Source: Castellaniella sp034007085
Lineage (GTDB): Bacteria; Pseudomonadota; Gammaproteobacteria; Burkholderiales; Burkholderiaceae_B
Assembly: GCF_034007085.1 (NCBI RefSeq)
Contig: NZ_JAVERO010000023.1
Coordinates: 1-24,347, forward strand
Direction: 5' to 3'
Length of the DNA stretch: 24,347 bases
Within the stretch, counting starts at the first letter, position 1, and every line of letters begins with the position of its first letter. Shown here in pieces: positions 17,728 to 24,347 of the stretch. The notes under the pieces are model-generated. The model was not told where the DNA came from and searched no databases. It saw nothing but the letters and a program-made list of their open reading frames with translations. A program made the position numbers and the translations under genes.

Positions 17728-17865
17728 TCATGGGTACACCAATATTTTCCATTCCTGACATAGAGACTCATGGGGTGTCAGTCGTTTGAATTTGCCACGG
17801 TATTTGAGCCCATATTCTGGGCTCTCCCCGTCTACGCCTCGGTATCCGAGATCTGCAATTTCCTT
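17728..17865 (-). pseudogene. Remnant of an IS5-family transposase (C-terminal scrap)
   Basis: Read on the minus strand, this stretch encodes IADLGYRGVDG (codons 17859 down to 17827), then YRGKFKRLTPHE. This matches the pattern DxGYRGVD...xxRGKxKxLT found shortly before the last catalytic region of IS5-type transposases. Homology appears to stop near 17767; what follows (SLCQEWKILVYP, stop at 17728) does not continue the family, and the region upstream of about 17865 belongs to the FUSC gene on the other strand. So only about 35 codons of the transposase survive, with no terminal repeats. Local AT content is higher than in the neighbours. The identification rests on remembered motif likeness. 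Confidence 0.6.
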
Positions 17866-17879
17866 ACCTGATCGCCCCC

Positions 17880-19004
17880 ATGAATCACAAGACCAAACCC
17901 GATCATCGCCAGATGGCGGCATGGCGCGCCTATGCCTGGATGCGCACACGGCTGCTTGCCACCTGGCGCGACCTCATCCAGATCAACGCCAGCGACCGCC
18001 CCTGGGAAATGCCACTGGCCGCCGCGCTGTCCTCCGGGCTGCCCCTGATGGTGGGCGCCTATTTCGGGCGCATGGACTACGGCCTGATGTCCACCCTGGG
18101 CGGCATGGTGTTCCTGAGTCTGCCTAATTCCTCCTTGCTGCACCGCATGATGATGCTGCTGGCGGCTTCCTTCGGCATGGTGGCCTGTTATGCCGTCGGG
18201 GCGCTGACCCAGTTCTGGCCCACCGTGATGATCGCTTCGCTGACCTTCATCGCCATCGTGGTCAACATGATCTGCCGCTGCTACCGCCTGGGTCCGCCGG
18301 GCAGCCTTTTCTACATCATGGCGACCGCCATCGCCGCCTACACTCCCGGACGCGTCGAAGATATCCCCACCCGCGTCGGCATGGTCGCGCTGGGTTGTCT
18401 GGTGGCCTGCCTGGTCGCCTTTGTCTATTCGCTGCACATGACGCGCGTCGCGCCGCCGCCGCCAGAAACCCCGCTGCCCAGCCCCACCTTTGACTTCGTC
18501 GTTTACGATTCCGTCATTATTGGCCTGTTTGTTGGCATTTCCCTGCTGGTGGCTGAACTGCTGCAACTGCCGCGCCCCTACTGGGTGCCCGTCAGCTGCC
18601 TGGCCATCATCCAGGGCGCCAGCCTCGTGGCCGCCTGGCATCGCCAGTTCCACCGCATCTTGGGCACAGCCGTCGGCCTGTGCCTTGCCTGGCTGCTGCT
18701 CAGCTTGCCACTGAACCCTTGGACCCTCAGCCTGGTCATGATGCTCCTGTCCTTCGGCATCGAAACCCTCGTCGTGCGCCACTACGCCAGCGCCGTCGTC
18801 CTCATCACCCCGCTTACCATTTTCCTGGCCGAAGCCCCCCTGCCTGGCCAGGGCCATCCCGCCACCGTCATAGAAGCCCGCTTTCTTGACACCGCCATCG
18901 GCGCCTTCATCGGTGCCCTGGGCGCTGTCCTGCTGCACAGCCAACGCCTGCGGCCCATCCTCTCACGCGCCATGCGTGCCGTTTTGCCGCGGCGGGTGAA
19001 CTGA
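17880..19004 (+). CDS. FUSC-family inner membrane protein
   Basis: A 374-residue membrane protein made of two similar clusters of hydrophobic helices (about 45-190 and 215-350) joined by a short proline-rich linker (RVAPPPPETPLPSP). The second half contains LLQLPRPYWVPVSCLAIIQGA and WHRQFHRILGTAVGLCLAWLL, the pattern of the FUSC family (fusaric acid resistance/AaeB/YccS-like). Relatives are thought to export aromatic or other toxic acids, usually with membrane-fusion partners; none is encoded beside it, so the substrate is unknown. No clear ribosome binding site is seen. The transposase remnant ends only about 15 bases upstream, so its original promoter may have been displaced. Confidence 0.82.
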   Translation: MNHKTKPDHRQMAAWRAYAWMRTRLLATWRDLIQINASDRPWEMPLAAALSSGLPLMVGAYFGRMDYGLMSTLGGMVFLSLPNSSLLHRMMMLLAASFGMVACYAVGALTQFWPTVMIASLTFIAIVVNMICRCYRLGPPGSLFYIMATAIAAYTPGRVEDIPTRVGMVALGCLVACLVAFVYSLHMTRVAPPPPETPLPSPTFDFVVYDSVIIGLFVGISLLVAELLQLPRPYWVPVSCLAIIQGASLVAAWHRQFHRILGTAVGLCLAWLLLSLPLNPWTLSLVMMLLSFGIETLVVRHYASAVVLITPLTIFLAEAPLPGQGHPATVIEARFLDTAIGAFIGALGAVLLHSQRLRPILSRAMRAVLPRRVN

Positions 19005-19079
19005 ATCACAGCGGGTTTTGAACAGGCGCTACTGCTTGAGAAAAGCGCCCAAGGAGCGAACGCCCCAAGGCCCTTGTGC

Positions 19080-20102
19080 CTACAGCAGCGGATGCGTCTG
19101 TGTTTGCAGGGCGTGCTGCAGCAGCCCCAGCCCAAGAACACAGATCAGCGCGCCCCCCAGCAATCCCAGGATGTCGAACATGACATGCAGTCGGTCCAGG
19201 TGGCGTCTGCGTGCGGCGACACGGATGAAGCCAGCCTTGACCGACAAGGTGCCGGCCGCGATCATGCCCACCGTGATCGCCGTGCCGATGGACATGGCCA
19301 TGACTGCTGCGATGCCGGTCCAGCGGGATTCCATGGCATGGGCAACCAGCAGAACCAGCAGAGCACCGGCGCAGGGACGGATTCCGATGGCCAGGGCGAT
19401 GGACAGGCCGGTCCGCCAGCGCAGCGGTGGTCCGGAGCGAGCTGCAGCCAGATCGTGCAGGGCGCCGCAATCCGGGCAATAGGCCCGCATCCTGGCGCTT
19501 CCTGAAAAGAGCCGTCCGGATGCGGGCGGGCGGGGCGGATGCCGCCACCGCCGGTACAGAGCGACCGCCCCCTTGGCTGCGAGCAGGATGCCCAGCGCGG
19601 CGACCAGCGCGAAACTCACGCTTTCCAGCCGGACGCCGGCGCGTTGCGTCTGGCGAAACGAAAAACCCAGCAGATTGACGAACAATTCGACCAGCACGAT
19701 GGCGGTCAGGCCCTGGATCAGCGCCGCCAGCGTGGACAGCAGCAATCCGCGTGACAGCCGTTCACGGCTGGTGCCCAGGTAGGTTGCCATGACCGCCTTG
19801 CCGTGCCCGGGGCCTGCTGCGTGGAAAACACCATACAGAAAGCTCAGGCCGATCAGCGGCATGGCCGCCAGCCAGCCATCCTGGGCTGCTGCGGCGCGCA
19901 TGGCCTGTGTCAGCTGGCGGTGCAGTTCGGCCTGCATGGTCACGATCCACGCCAGTGGCTGGTTTGCCCAGTGGGTTGGAGTAGTAAACAGCGCCCAGGC
20001 GATGACGAGGCCTGCAGCCAGGCCGATGGCGATCAGGACTCCCGTTCGGATTGAAATGCCGGTTTTCCGGGGCGTTTCGCGGCGGAAATGGTTCAGCCGC
20101 AT
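19080..20102 (-). CDS. NicO-family metal transporter (nickel/cobalt-type permease)
   Basis: A 340-residue membrane protein of the NicO/RcnA superfamily. The signature HAAGPGHGKAV (94-104) with H94 and H100, and GIRPCAGALLVL (240-251), are the metal-path motifs of the family. Further helices lie near 20-40, 120-150, 160-182 and in the C-terminal third. The cytoplasmic loop carries YCPDCGALHD (208-217), a Cys-Cys-His cluster that could bind metal. The ATG at 20102 lies 10 bases inside the end of the DUF1007 gene, so the two are translationally linked. RcnA exports Ni/Co; DUF1007-linked NicO proteins are less well understood. The Zur-type palindrome upstream suggests a zinc-linked role here, which is inference. 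Confidence 0.85.
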   Translation of the reverse strand: MRLNHFRRETPRKTGISIRTGVLIAIGLAAGLVIAWALFTTPTHWANQPLAWIVTMQAELHRQLTQAMRAAAAQDGWLAAMPLIGLSFLYGVFHAAGPGHGKAVMATYLGTSRERLSRGLLLSTLAALIQGLTAIVLVELFVNLLGFSFRQTQRAGVRLESVSFALVAALGILLAAKGAVALYRRWRHPPRPPASGRLFSGSARMRAYCPDCGALHDLAAARSGPPLRWRTGLSIALAIGIRPCAGALLVLLVAHAMESRWTGIAAVMAMSIGTAITVGMIAAGTLSVKAGFIRVAARRRHLDRLHVMFDILGLLGGALICVLGLGLLQHALQTQTHPLL

Positions 20103-20788
20103 TGGACATCCACTTTCTCGGCAAACAGGTCGCCCAGCGTGTCGTCGGCCTGTGCGCCTCGATCCAGTGCATAGGCCCGGGCGATGTCCTCGGGTGTCGG
20201 GGTGGGCGGGATGACGATCAAGCGGCATGCCGTTTGTGCGGTGCCTTCGATCGATGGCGGCTGTCCGGGCAGGTGCATCATCTGAATGAAATAGGTCGGG
20301 TCGTAGATGGAATAGCGGACGTGGTGACTGGCTGGATCCACGGGGCTGGGCAGCGGGGCGGTAAAGGAAAGCTGCAATCGCCCTTTTTGCATGGTGCCAG
20401 CGTATTGCGTTGCTTGTCCAAGCGGCGTGGCGGCCCCGTCGACGGTGATTTTTGTGAAGTAATCGTAGGGGCGCAGGTTTCCCATGACCTCGGTTGCGAA
20501 GTCCTCGACGGTCGCCTGTCCCGTGGCGCTGTCTTCGGCCATGCCTTCCATGACTGCGGCCGTGTACAGTTCGTCGAAGAGCCACTGTTCCTTGACTGCG
20601 GCAATCTTGCCGTCGGGCGCAAGCACGACGGTGCTGCGCACATCGATCCAGGCGTGGGGATGGGTCTGTCCTGCCCAGGGCCACAGCGCCATGCAGAGAC
20701 CGCCGATCAGGAGGGCGAAGCGCCAGGAGCAAGGCGTAAGACGCCATCGAATCGATACAGGCTTTTCTTGGGTATCCATGCGCAGCAT
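20093..20788 (-). CDS. DUF1007-family periplasmic protein, partner of NicO
   Basis: A 231-residue secreted protein. An N-terminal hydrophobic signal (about 22-40, WRFALLIGGLCMALWPWAG) precedes HPHAWIDVRS (43-52), the histidine motif that opens DUF1007 proteins, which would become the mature N-terminus and could bind metal. QWLFDELYTA and YDYFTKITVDG further on are also family features. The start may be ATG 20788 or ATG 20779; GGGCAGG upstream favours the first. DUF1007 genes are commonly joined to NicO permeases, and a role in delivering or sensing the metal is presumed. The promoter region is shared with the znu operon. Confidence 0.83.
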   Translation of the reverse strand: MLRMDTQEKPVSIRWRLTPCSWRFALLIGGLCMALWPWAGQTHPHAWIDVRSTVVLAPDGKIAAVKEQWLFDELYTAAVMEGMAEDSATGQATVEDFATEVMGNLRPYDYFTKITVDGAATPLGQATQYAGTMQKGRLQLSFTAPLPSPVDPASHHVRYSIYDPTYFIQMMHLPGQPPSIEGTAQTACRLIVIPPTPTPEDIARAYALDRGAQADDTLGDLFAEKVDVQCG

Positions 20789-20825
20789 TATGCCTGCCCA
20801 GGTCGCCCTTGTCCCTGATGTTCCT

Positions 20826-20862
20826 GATATAAAATGCTATGTTATAACATAGCAAATATGAT
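20826..20862. promoter_or_regulatory. Divergent promoter region with perfect 20-bp palindrome (Zur-type box)
   Basis: TGCTATGTTATAACATAGCA at 20835-20854 is a perfect palindrome. Its ATGTTATAACAT core resembles proteobacterial Zur boxes, although the centre may be shorter than in the E. coli site. Leftward, TTGCTA (minus strand of 20850-20855) and TATATC (20826-20831) form a promoter with 18-base spacing for DUF1007-NicO. Rightward, TATGAT (20857-20862) is a possible -10 for the znu genes. The palindrome covers the promoter elements in both directions, as expected for one repressor site controlling two operons. zur lies in the rightward cluster. Confidence 0.75.
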
Positions 20863-20920
20863 GTGATTCCAAGGCCTTGTCCAATCGCGAGACAGCCATC
20901 CATCATCCGAGTATTTCTTG

Positions 20921-21046
20921 ATGAAAACCGAACCCCCGTTTCTTTCCGCGTTCATCGGGCGCAGTGCATCGTATCGAGTCGTGATTGCGCTGGCCGTTCT
21001 GGTGCCACTGTGGCTGGCCGTACGCTGGGCGGTGGCTTTGCCATGA
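20921..21046 (+). CDS. Small single-span membrane protein, coupled to znuC
   Basis: A 41-residue frame from ATG 20921 to TGA 21044-21046. It reads MKTEPPFLSAFIGRSAS, then one hydrophobic helix of about 22 residues (VVIALAVLVPLWLAVRWAVA), ending LP. Its stop overlaps the znuC ATG (ATGA), the same coupling seen between znuC and znuB, and it is the first frame after the Zur-type palindrome. The ribosome binding site is weak. I do not recognise a named family. The position suggests a small partner or regulator of the zinc ABC importer. Its length means it could also arise by chance. Confidence 0.6.
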   Translation: MKTEPPFLSAFIGRSASYRVVIALAVLVPLWLAVRWAVALP

Positions 21047-21825
21047 ACGTGTCTCCGGATTGTGAGCCTGTGCCGGCCATTCGCCTGCATGACGTGACGG
21101 TTTCGTATGATCGCCATCCGGCGGTGCATCACGTGTCGGGCGTCTTCAACCAAGGCAGCCTCACGGCAATCGTCGGGCCGAACGGTGCGGGAAAATCCAC
21201 GCTGCTCAAGGCGCTGATGCGTGAAGGAGGGCAGCGGATCGAAGGGCGGATTGATCGTGGTGGTCTGTCCAGCCGTGATTTTGGCTATCTGCCCCAGGCG
21301 GCGGCGATCGATCGCCGCTTTCCTCTGACGGTTGCCGATGTGGTGTTGTTGGGTGGGTGGCACGTGTTCGGTGCGTTTGGCGGCATGACGCGCGTGCTGG
21401 CGGACCAGGCTCGCCAGGCACTTGCCATCGTCGGGTTGGAGGGGCTCGAACGGCGCCGCATCGAGACGTTGTCTTCGGGCCAGTTCCAGCGTGTGTTGTT
21501 TGCCCGGCTCATTCTGCAGAATGCCAAAGTCATTCTGCTCGACGAGCCCTTCACGGCAATCGATGCCCGTACCGTGCACGATTTGTTGGCCATCGTCCTG
21601 CGGTGGCATGAAGAAGGCCGTACGGTGATCGCCGTCCTGCATGATTTCGAGCAGGTGCGTGCCTATTTCCCGTCGACCCTGCTGCTGGCGCGGCGTGTGA
21701 TCGCCTGGGGTTGCACGCAGACTGCGTTGACCGATGCCCGGCTGCGCGAAGCCCATGCGCTGGCGCAGGGCTGGGACGAGCGCGCCGGCATCTGTGAAAA
21801 AACGCCTCTGCGGAGCGTCGCATGA
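21043..21825 (+). CDS. znuC: Zinc (metal) ABC transporter ATP-binding protein
   Basis: A 260-residue ATPase of the cluster-9 metal family. Walker A is GPNGAGKST (45-53), Q-loop GYLPQ (81-85), signature LSSGQFQR (143-150), Walker B VILLDEPF (163-170), and the switch histidine is H200 in VLHD. The family phrase AAIDRRFPLTVADVVLLG follows the Q-loop. The ATG at 21043 is chosen because it starts the conserved part and overlaps the small upstream gene; a longer in-frame extension to 20863 has no family likeness. The znuB start overlaps its stop. Zinc rather than manganese is inferred from zur in the same cluster. Confidence 0.92.
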   Translation: MNVSPDCEPVPAIRLHDVTVSYDRHPAVHHVSGVFNQGSLTAIVGPNGAGKSTLLKALMREGGQRIEGRIDRGGLSSRDFGYLPQAAAIDRRFPLTVADVVLLGGWHVFGAFGGMTRVLADQARQALAIVGLEGLERRRIETLSSGQFQRVLFARLILQNAKVILLDEPFTAIDARTVHDLLAIVLRWHEEGRTVIAVLHDFEQVRAYFPSTLLLARRVIAWGCTQTALTDARLREAHALAQGWDERAGICEKTPLRSVA

Positions 21826-22694
21826 GCCTGTATGCGGCGCTGATCGCGCCTTTCGTGGATTACGGTTTCATGCGGCGGGCACTGCTGGCCTGTGTGTCGC
21901 TGGGGGTGGGCGCGGGGCCGGTCGGCGTGTTGCTGATGCTGCGGCGCATGAGTCTGATGGGGGATGCCATGAGCCATGCGGTGCTGCCGGGGGCTGCAGT
22001 CGGCTTTCTGGTGGCTGGCGGCTTGTCGCTGCCCGCCATGGGCCTGGGGGGATTGATTGCCGGGCTGGGCGTAGCGTTGCTGTCCGGGTTCGTCAGCCGG
22101 ACGACACGGCTGCAAGAAGATGCCAGCTTTGCCAGTTTCTATCTGGCTTCTCTGGCGCTGGGGGTGTTGATCGTGTCCCTGAAGGGATCGAACATCGATC
22201 TGCTGCACGTGCTGTTCGGAACCATCCTGGCCATTGATGCGCCGGCCTTGCTGCTCGTGGCGAGCATCACATCCATCACACTGCTGGTGCTTGCGCTCGT
22301 GTATCGACCGCTCGTCGTCGAATGCTTCGACCCCGGGTTTCTGCGGGCTGTGGGGGCACGCGGCTTTTTCTACCACTTCGTTTTCCTGCTGCTCGTGGTG
22401 CTGAACCTGGTGGCGGGGTTCCAGACACTGGGCACCCTGATGTCCGTCGGCATGATGATGCTGCCTGCCGTGACGGCCAGGCTCTGGGCCGGCACGCTGG
22501 CCGGGATGGCTGCGGTTTCTGCGTTGGTGGCGTCGGTCTCCGGGTGGGCCGGACTGCTGGTTTCGTATCACCTGCGCTTCGCATCAGGCCCATCGATCAT
22601 TCTGGTGGCGTTTCTTTTGTACAGCATGTCGCTGCTCGTGGCGCCTGATGGCGCTTTGCGACGTCTCATCAAGCGCCCGCATCTGGCGGGCTGA
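21822..22694 (+). CDS. znuB: Zinc (metal) ABC transporter permease
   Basis: A 290-residue integral membrane protein of the ABC-3 family with about eight or nine hydrophobic helices. Conserved marks are LMLRRMSLMGDAMSHAVLPGAAVGF (38-62), where the GDAMSHAVLPG loop contacts the ATPase, and TLGTLMSVGMMMLPAVTARLW near residues 206-226. It is coupled to znuC by ATGA and is followed after 23 bases by znuA. It forms the inner-membrane channel for metal delivered by ZnuA. Confidence 0.94.
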   Translation: MSLYAALIAPFVDYGFMRRALLACVSLGVGAGPVGVLLMLRRMSLMGDAMSHAVLPGAAVGFLVAGGLSLPAMGLGGLIAGLGVALLSGFVSRTTRLQEDASFASFYLASLALGVLIVSLKGSNIDLLHVLFGTILAIDAPALLLVASITSITLLVLALVYRPLVVECFDPGFLRAVGARGFFYHFVFLLLVVLNLVAGFQTLGTLMSVGMMMLPAVTARLWAGTLAGMAAVSALVASVSGWAGLLVSYHLRFASGPSIILVAFLLYSMSLLVAPDGALRRLIKRPHLAG

Positions 22695-22717
22695 GTTCAA
22701 CTTTCTGGAGGAAATCC

Positions 22718-23608
22718 ATGAACTTGAAAGCATTTTTCGCCGTGGTTCTGGGGGCTGCCGCGATCAGCCTGGGCGGCGTGGCCCGGGCCGAGGCGATCAA
22801 CGCGGTGACGAGCTTCGGCATCCTGGCCGATGTGGTGCGCAACGTGGGCGGCACGCACGTCAAGGTGCGCAGCCTGGTACCCCCCGGTGGGGATCCGCAC
22901 GAATTCGAACCTTCGCCGGATGATGCCAAGGCGCTGAAAGCGGCGGATATCGTCTTTCTGAGTGGCGAGGGGTTGGAGTCGTGGTTTGAGCGTCTTGCCA
23001 AGGCGTCCGGCACGCAGGTTGCGCCGGTGGTGGTGTCAGAGGGCATCACCATTCGCACGATGGAAGAGGACGGTGAAACCGTGCGTGATCCGCATGTCTG
23101 GAACAGCATCCCCAATGTGCTGATCTGGGTCAGGAATATCGAAGCGGCGCTGTCTCGCAAGGCCCCCGAAGACGCGGCCGTGTTCAAGGAAAATGCGCAA
23201 CGTTACGCCAAGCAGCTGGAGGCGCTCGATGCCAGCATTCGTGCCCGCATCGGCGCAGTTCCCGAAAATCGCCGCCAGGTCCTGACCAGCCATGATGCGT
23301 TTGGCTATTACGCTCAGGAATACGGGGTACGTTTTCTGGCGCCTCAGGGGGTGTCGACCGAGGCGGAGCCTTCGGCGGCACAGATCGCTGAACTCATCGA
23401 TCAGATCAAGCGTGATCACATCCAGGTGTATTTCATCGAAAACTCGAACAGTGCCCAGTTGGTCGAACAAGTCGCCAAGGCTACCGGGGCGCGGCCAGGG
23501 GGCGAACTGTATCCCGAATCACTGTCGCCGGCAGGCGGGCCGGCCGCGACCTATGTCAAGCTGATGGAACACAATACAGACCAGATCGTGTCGGCCATTG
23601 CCAGGTAA
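22718..23608 (+). CDS. znuA: Zinc (metal) ABC transporter substrate-binding protein
   Basis: A 296-residue cluster A-I binding protein with an N-terminal signal peptide (1-24, ending GGVARA before EAINAV). GGAGG at about 22706 provides the ribosome binding site. Three metal-ligand histidines are placed as in the family: H61 in GGDPHEFEPSP, H126 in DPHVWNS and H192 in TSHDAFGYYA. The fourth, acidic ligand is less clear, since the C-terminal segment reads ESLSPAGGPAATY rather than the usual Asp version. The His-rich loop typical of E. coli ZnuA is missing; the loop before H126 is short and acidic (TMEEDGETVRD). Zinc specificity is inferred from the neighbouring zur. Confidence 0.9.
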   Translation: MNLKAFFAVVLGAAAISLGGVARAEAINAVTSFGILADVVRNVGGTHVKVRSLVPPGGDPHEFEPSPDDAKALKAADIVFLSGEGLESWFERLAKASGTQVAPVVVSEGITIRTMEEDGETVRDPHVWNSIPNVLIWVRNIEAALSRKAPEDAAVFKENAQRYAKQLEALDASIRARIGAVPENRRQVLTSHDAFGYYAQEYGVRFLAPQGVSTEAEPSAAQIAELIDQIKRDHIQVYFIENSNSAQLVEQVAKATGARPGGELYPESLSPAGGPAATYVKLMEHNTDQIVSAIAR

Positions 23609-23618
23609 GTACTGGCTA

Positions 23619-23659
23619 TGCCCCGGCGCTCCGGTCTGTTTGGAGACCGTATTGGGGCA
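23619..23659 (+). promoter_or_regulatory. Nested hairpin between znuA and zur
   Basis: TGCCCC (23619-23624) pairs with GGGGCA (23654-23659), enclosing CGGTCT (23632-23637) paired with AGACCG (23644-23649). There is no T-run after it, so it is not a classical terminator. It may stabilise the upstream mRNA end or reduce read-through into zur. TAAACT shortly before the zur ATG may be a -10 box. Confidence 0.4.
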
Positions 23660-23690
23660 ATGACAGGCGGCGCACTGTAAACTGTCGGCT

Positions 23691-24188
23691 ATGACTCAAA
23701 AGCTCAAACCCGCTTCCGGTCTGCCAGCCAAGGTCGCCTCGCAACTCGAGGCGGCCCAGGCGCATTGCCGCGCGCTGGGCAGCCGGTTGACCGCCCAGCG
23801 CAAAGAGGTCTTTGAGCTGCTGTTGTTGCGTGGGGGCGCGGCCAAGGCCTATGACCTGCAAGACGATATGCGCGAACGCCATGGGCGTGTCGCGCCATCG
23901 ACGGTGTATCGCGCGCTGGAATTCCTGATGGCCCAGCATCTGGTGCACCGGGTCGATGCCTTGAACACATTCATCGCCTGCAACGCCGAGCACCAGGCAC
24001 ACCATCCCTTGCTGCTGGTGTGCTCGCGGTGCGAGGCCGTCACCGAATTGCAGGACGACGAAACGTCCGAACTCGTGTTCGCCAGGCTGCGCCAGGCCGA
24101 TTCTGGCTTTCTGGGGGCGGATATCGAGGTCAAGGGGGTCTGCGGGAAATGCCGGGCCCAGGAAACCAAAGAGGCCGCTCGTGCCTGA
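23691..24188 (+). CDS. zur: Fur-family zinc uptake regulator Zur
   Basis: A 165-residue Fur-family repressor. The N-terminal winged helix has LTAQRKEVFELLL and the recognition helix APSTVYRALEFLM (68-80). HRVDALNTFIAC (86-97) is the Zur form of the hinge segment; Fur has a different sequence here. Two CxxC pairs, C111/C114 and C151/C154, build the structural zinc site, and C97 is the likely regulatory ligand. The protein binds DNA when zinc is sufficient and represses uptake genes. Its probable target is the 20-bp palindrome near 20845. It lies 82 bases after znuA, with a hairpin between, and may have its own weak promoter. Confidence 0.92.
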   Translation: MTQKLKPASGLPAKVASQLEAAQAHCRALGSRLTAQRKEVFELLLLRGGAAKAYDLQDDMRERHGRVAPSTVYRALEFLMAQHLVHRVDALNTFIACNAEHQAHHPLLLVCSRCEAVTELQDDETSELVFARLRQADSGFLGADIEVKGVCGKCRAQETKEAARA

Positions 24189-24230
24189 TCAAGCCGGCCG
24201 GTGACCCGTTGTGTCCATGATGGGGGGCGC

Positions 24231-24347
24231 ATGATTCGCAAGACGATCAATGTGGCGTTCACGTCCGATGATTGGCGCGGCGTTGCCCTGTCCAATTTCA
24301 GCCTGACCCCATTCGAACTGGATGGTGTATGGCTGGCCTCTGTCGAA
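24231..24347 (+). CDS. Start of a NADAR/YbiA-like protein (3' truncated by window edge)
   Basis: An ATG at 24231 after GGGGGGC opens a frame that runs to the window end (39 codons). The N-terminus contains FTSDDW, LSNFSLTPFELDG and ASVE. This follows the order of the YbiA/NADAR (DUF1768) N-terminus as I remember it (SDDxG, SNFxxxPxxxDG, then TSEH). NADAR proteins act on N-glycosidic bonds, for example of riboflavin-pathway intermediates or ADP-ribose. The key glutamate region is just reached (VE at the edge), so the active site cannot be judged. The call is from motif likeness over fewer than 40 residues. Confidence 0.45.
   Translation, partial: MIRKTINVAFTSDDWRGVALSNFSLTPFELDGVWLASVE

Noticed and set aside
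17832..18944. A 370-codon minus-strand frame rich in His, Gln and Gly across the FUSC gene
   Set aside because: The composition is what results from reading hydrophobic codons backwards; no repeat or domain supports it. The FUSC frame with membrane helices is the real one.
20863..21042. N-terminal extension of znuC in the same frame
   Set aside because: The extra 60 residues have no ABC likeness and cover the separate small membrane-protein frame; ATG 21043 starts the conserved domain.

Overview
The window is a high-GC stretch (over 60% by eye) of a betaproteobacterial chromosome. It most resembles Burkholderiales/Alcaligenaceae (Bordetella, Castellaniella or Pusillimonas-like). This is inferred from the rpmI-rplT-pheS-pheT-ihfA-merR gene order, the protein styles and the base composition; no database was searched. 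Coding density is high, no gap exceeds about 250 bases, and most genes are ordinary chromosomal genes rather than cargo of a mobile island.

Layout: (1) 1-1088: the 3' end of a ComM/YifB AAA+ gene and ubiK. (2) 1107-6210: a promoter and structured leader, then rpmI, rplT, pheS, pheT, ihfA and a MerR-type regulator, ending at a perfect 20-bp hairpin that can terminate both strands. thrS and infC, which usually head this cluster, are not here. (3) 6233-7233, minus strand: an ECF sigma factor and a short-tailed anti-sigma factor. (4) 7367-15596: an Atm1-type ABC exporter followed by an Rrf2-family regulator and sufBCDSUT. An inverted repeat lies between the -35 and -10 of the probable suf promoter. 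(5) 15709-17568: an EAL-CBS-GGDEF signalling protein. (6) 17597-17865: tRNA-Pro(GGG), its terminator, and a decayed scrap of an IS5-type transposase. (7) 17880-19004: a FUSC-type membrane protein. (8) 19080-24188: a metal region. NicO and DUF1007 genes run leftwards; znuC-znuB-znuA-zur run rightwards. A perfect 20-bp AT-rich palindrome of Zur-box type sits between them. (9) 24231 to the end: the start of a gene that looks like a NADAR/YbiA-family protein.

How the parts work together: region 4 looks like a complete iron-sulfur unit. SufS and SufU mobilise sulfur, SufBCD is the scaffold, SufT helps maturation, the Rrf2 protein senses cluster status, and Atm1 exports a glutathione-linked compound. 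Region 8 looks like a zinc-homeostasis unit: an ABC importer, its probable repressor, and a divergent NicO/DUF1007 pair apparently under the same operator. Inside it lies an easily missed 41-codon membrane-protein gene whose stop overlaps the znuC start. The best candidates for new biology are this small protein, the divergent Zur-type operator shared with NicO/DUF1007, and the SUF regulator operator.
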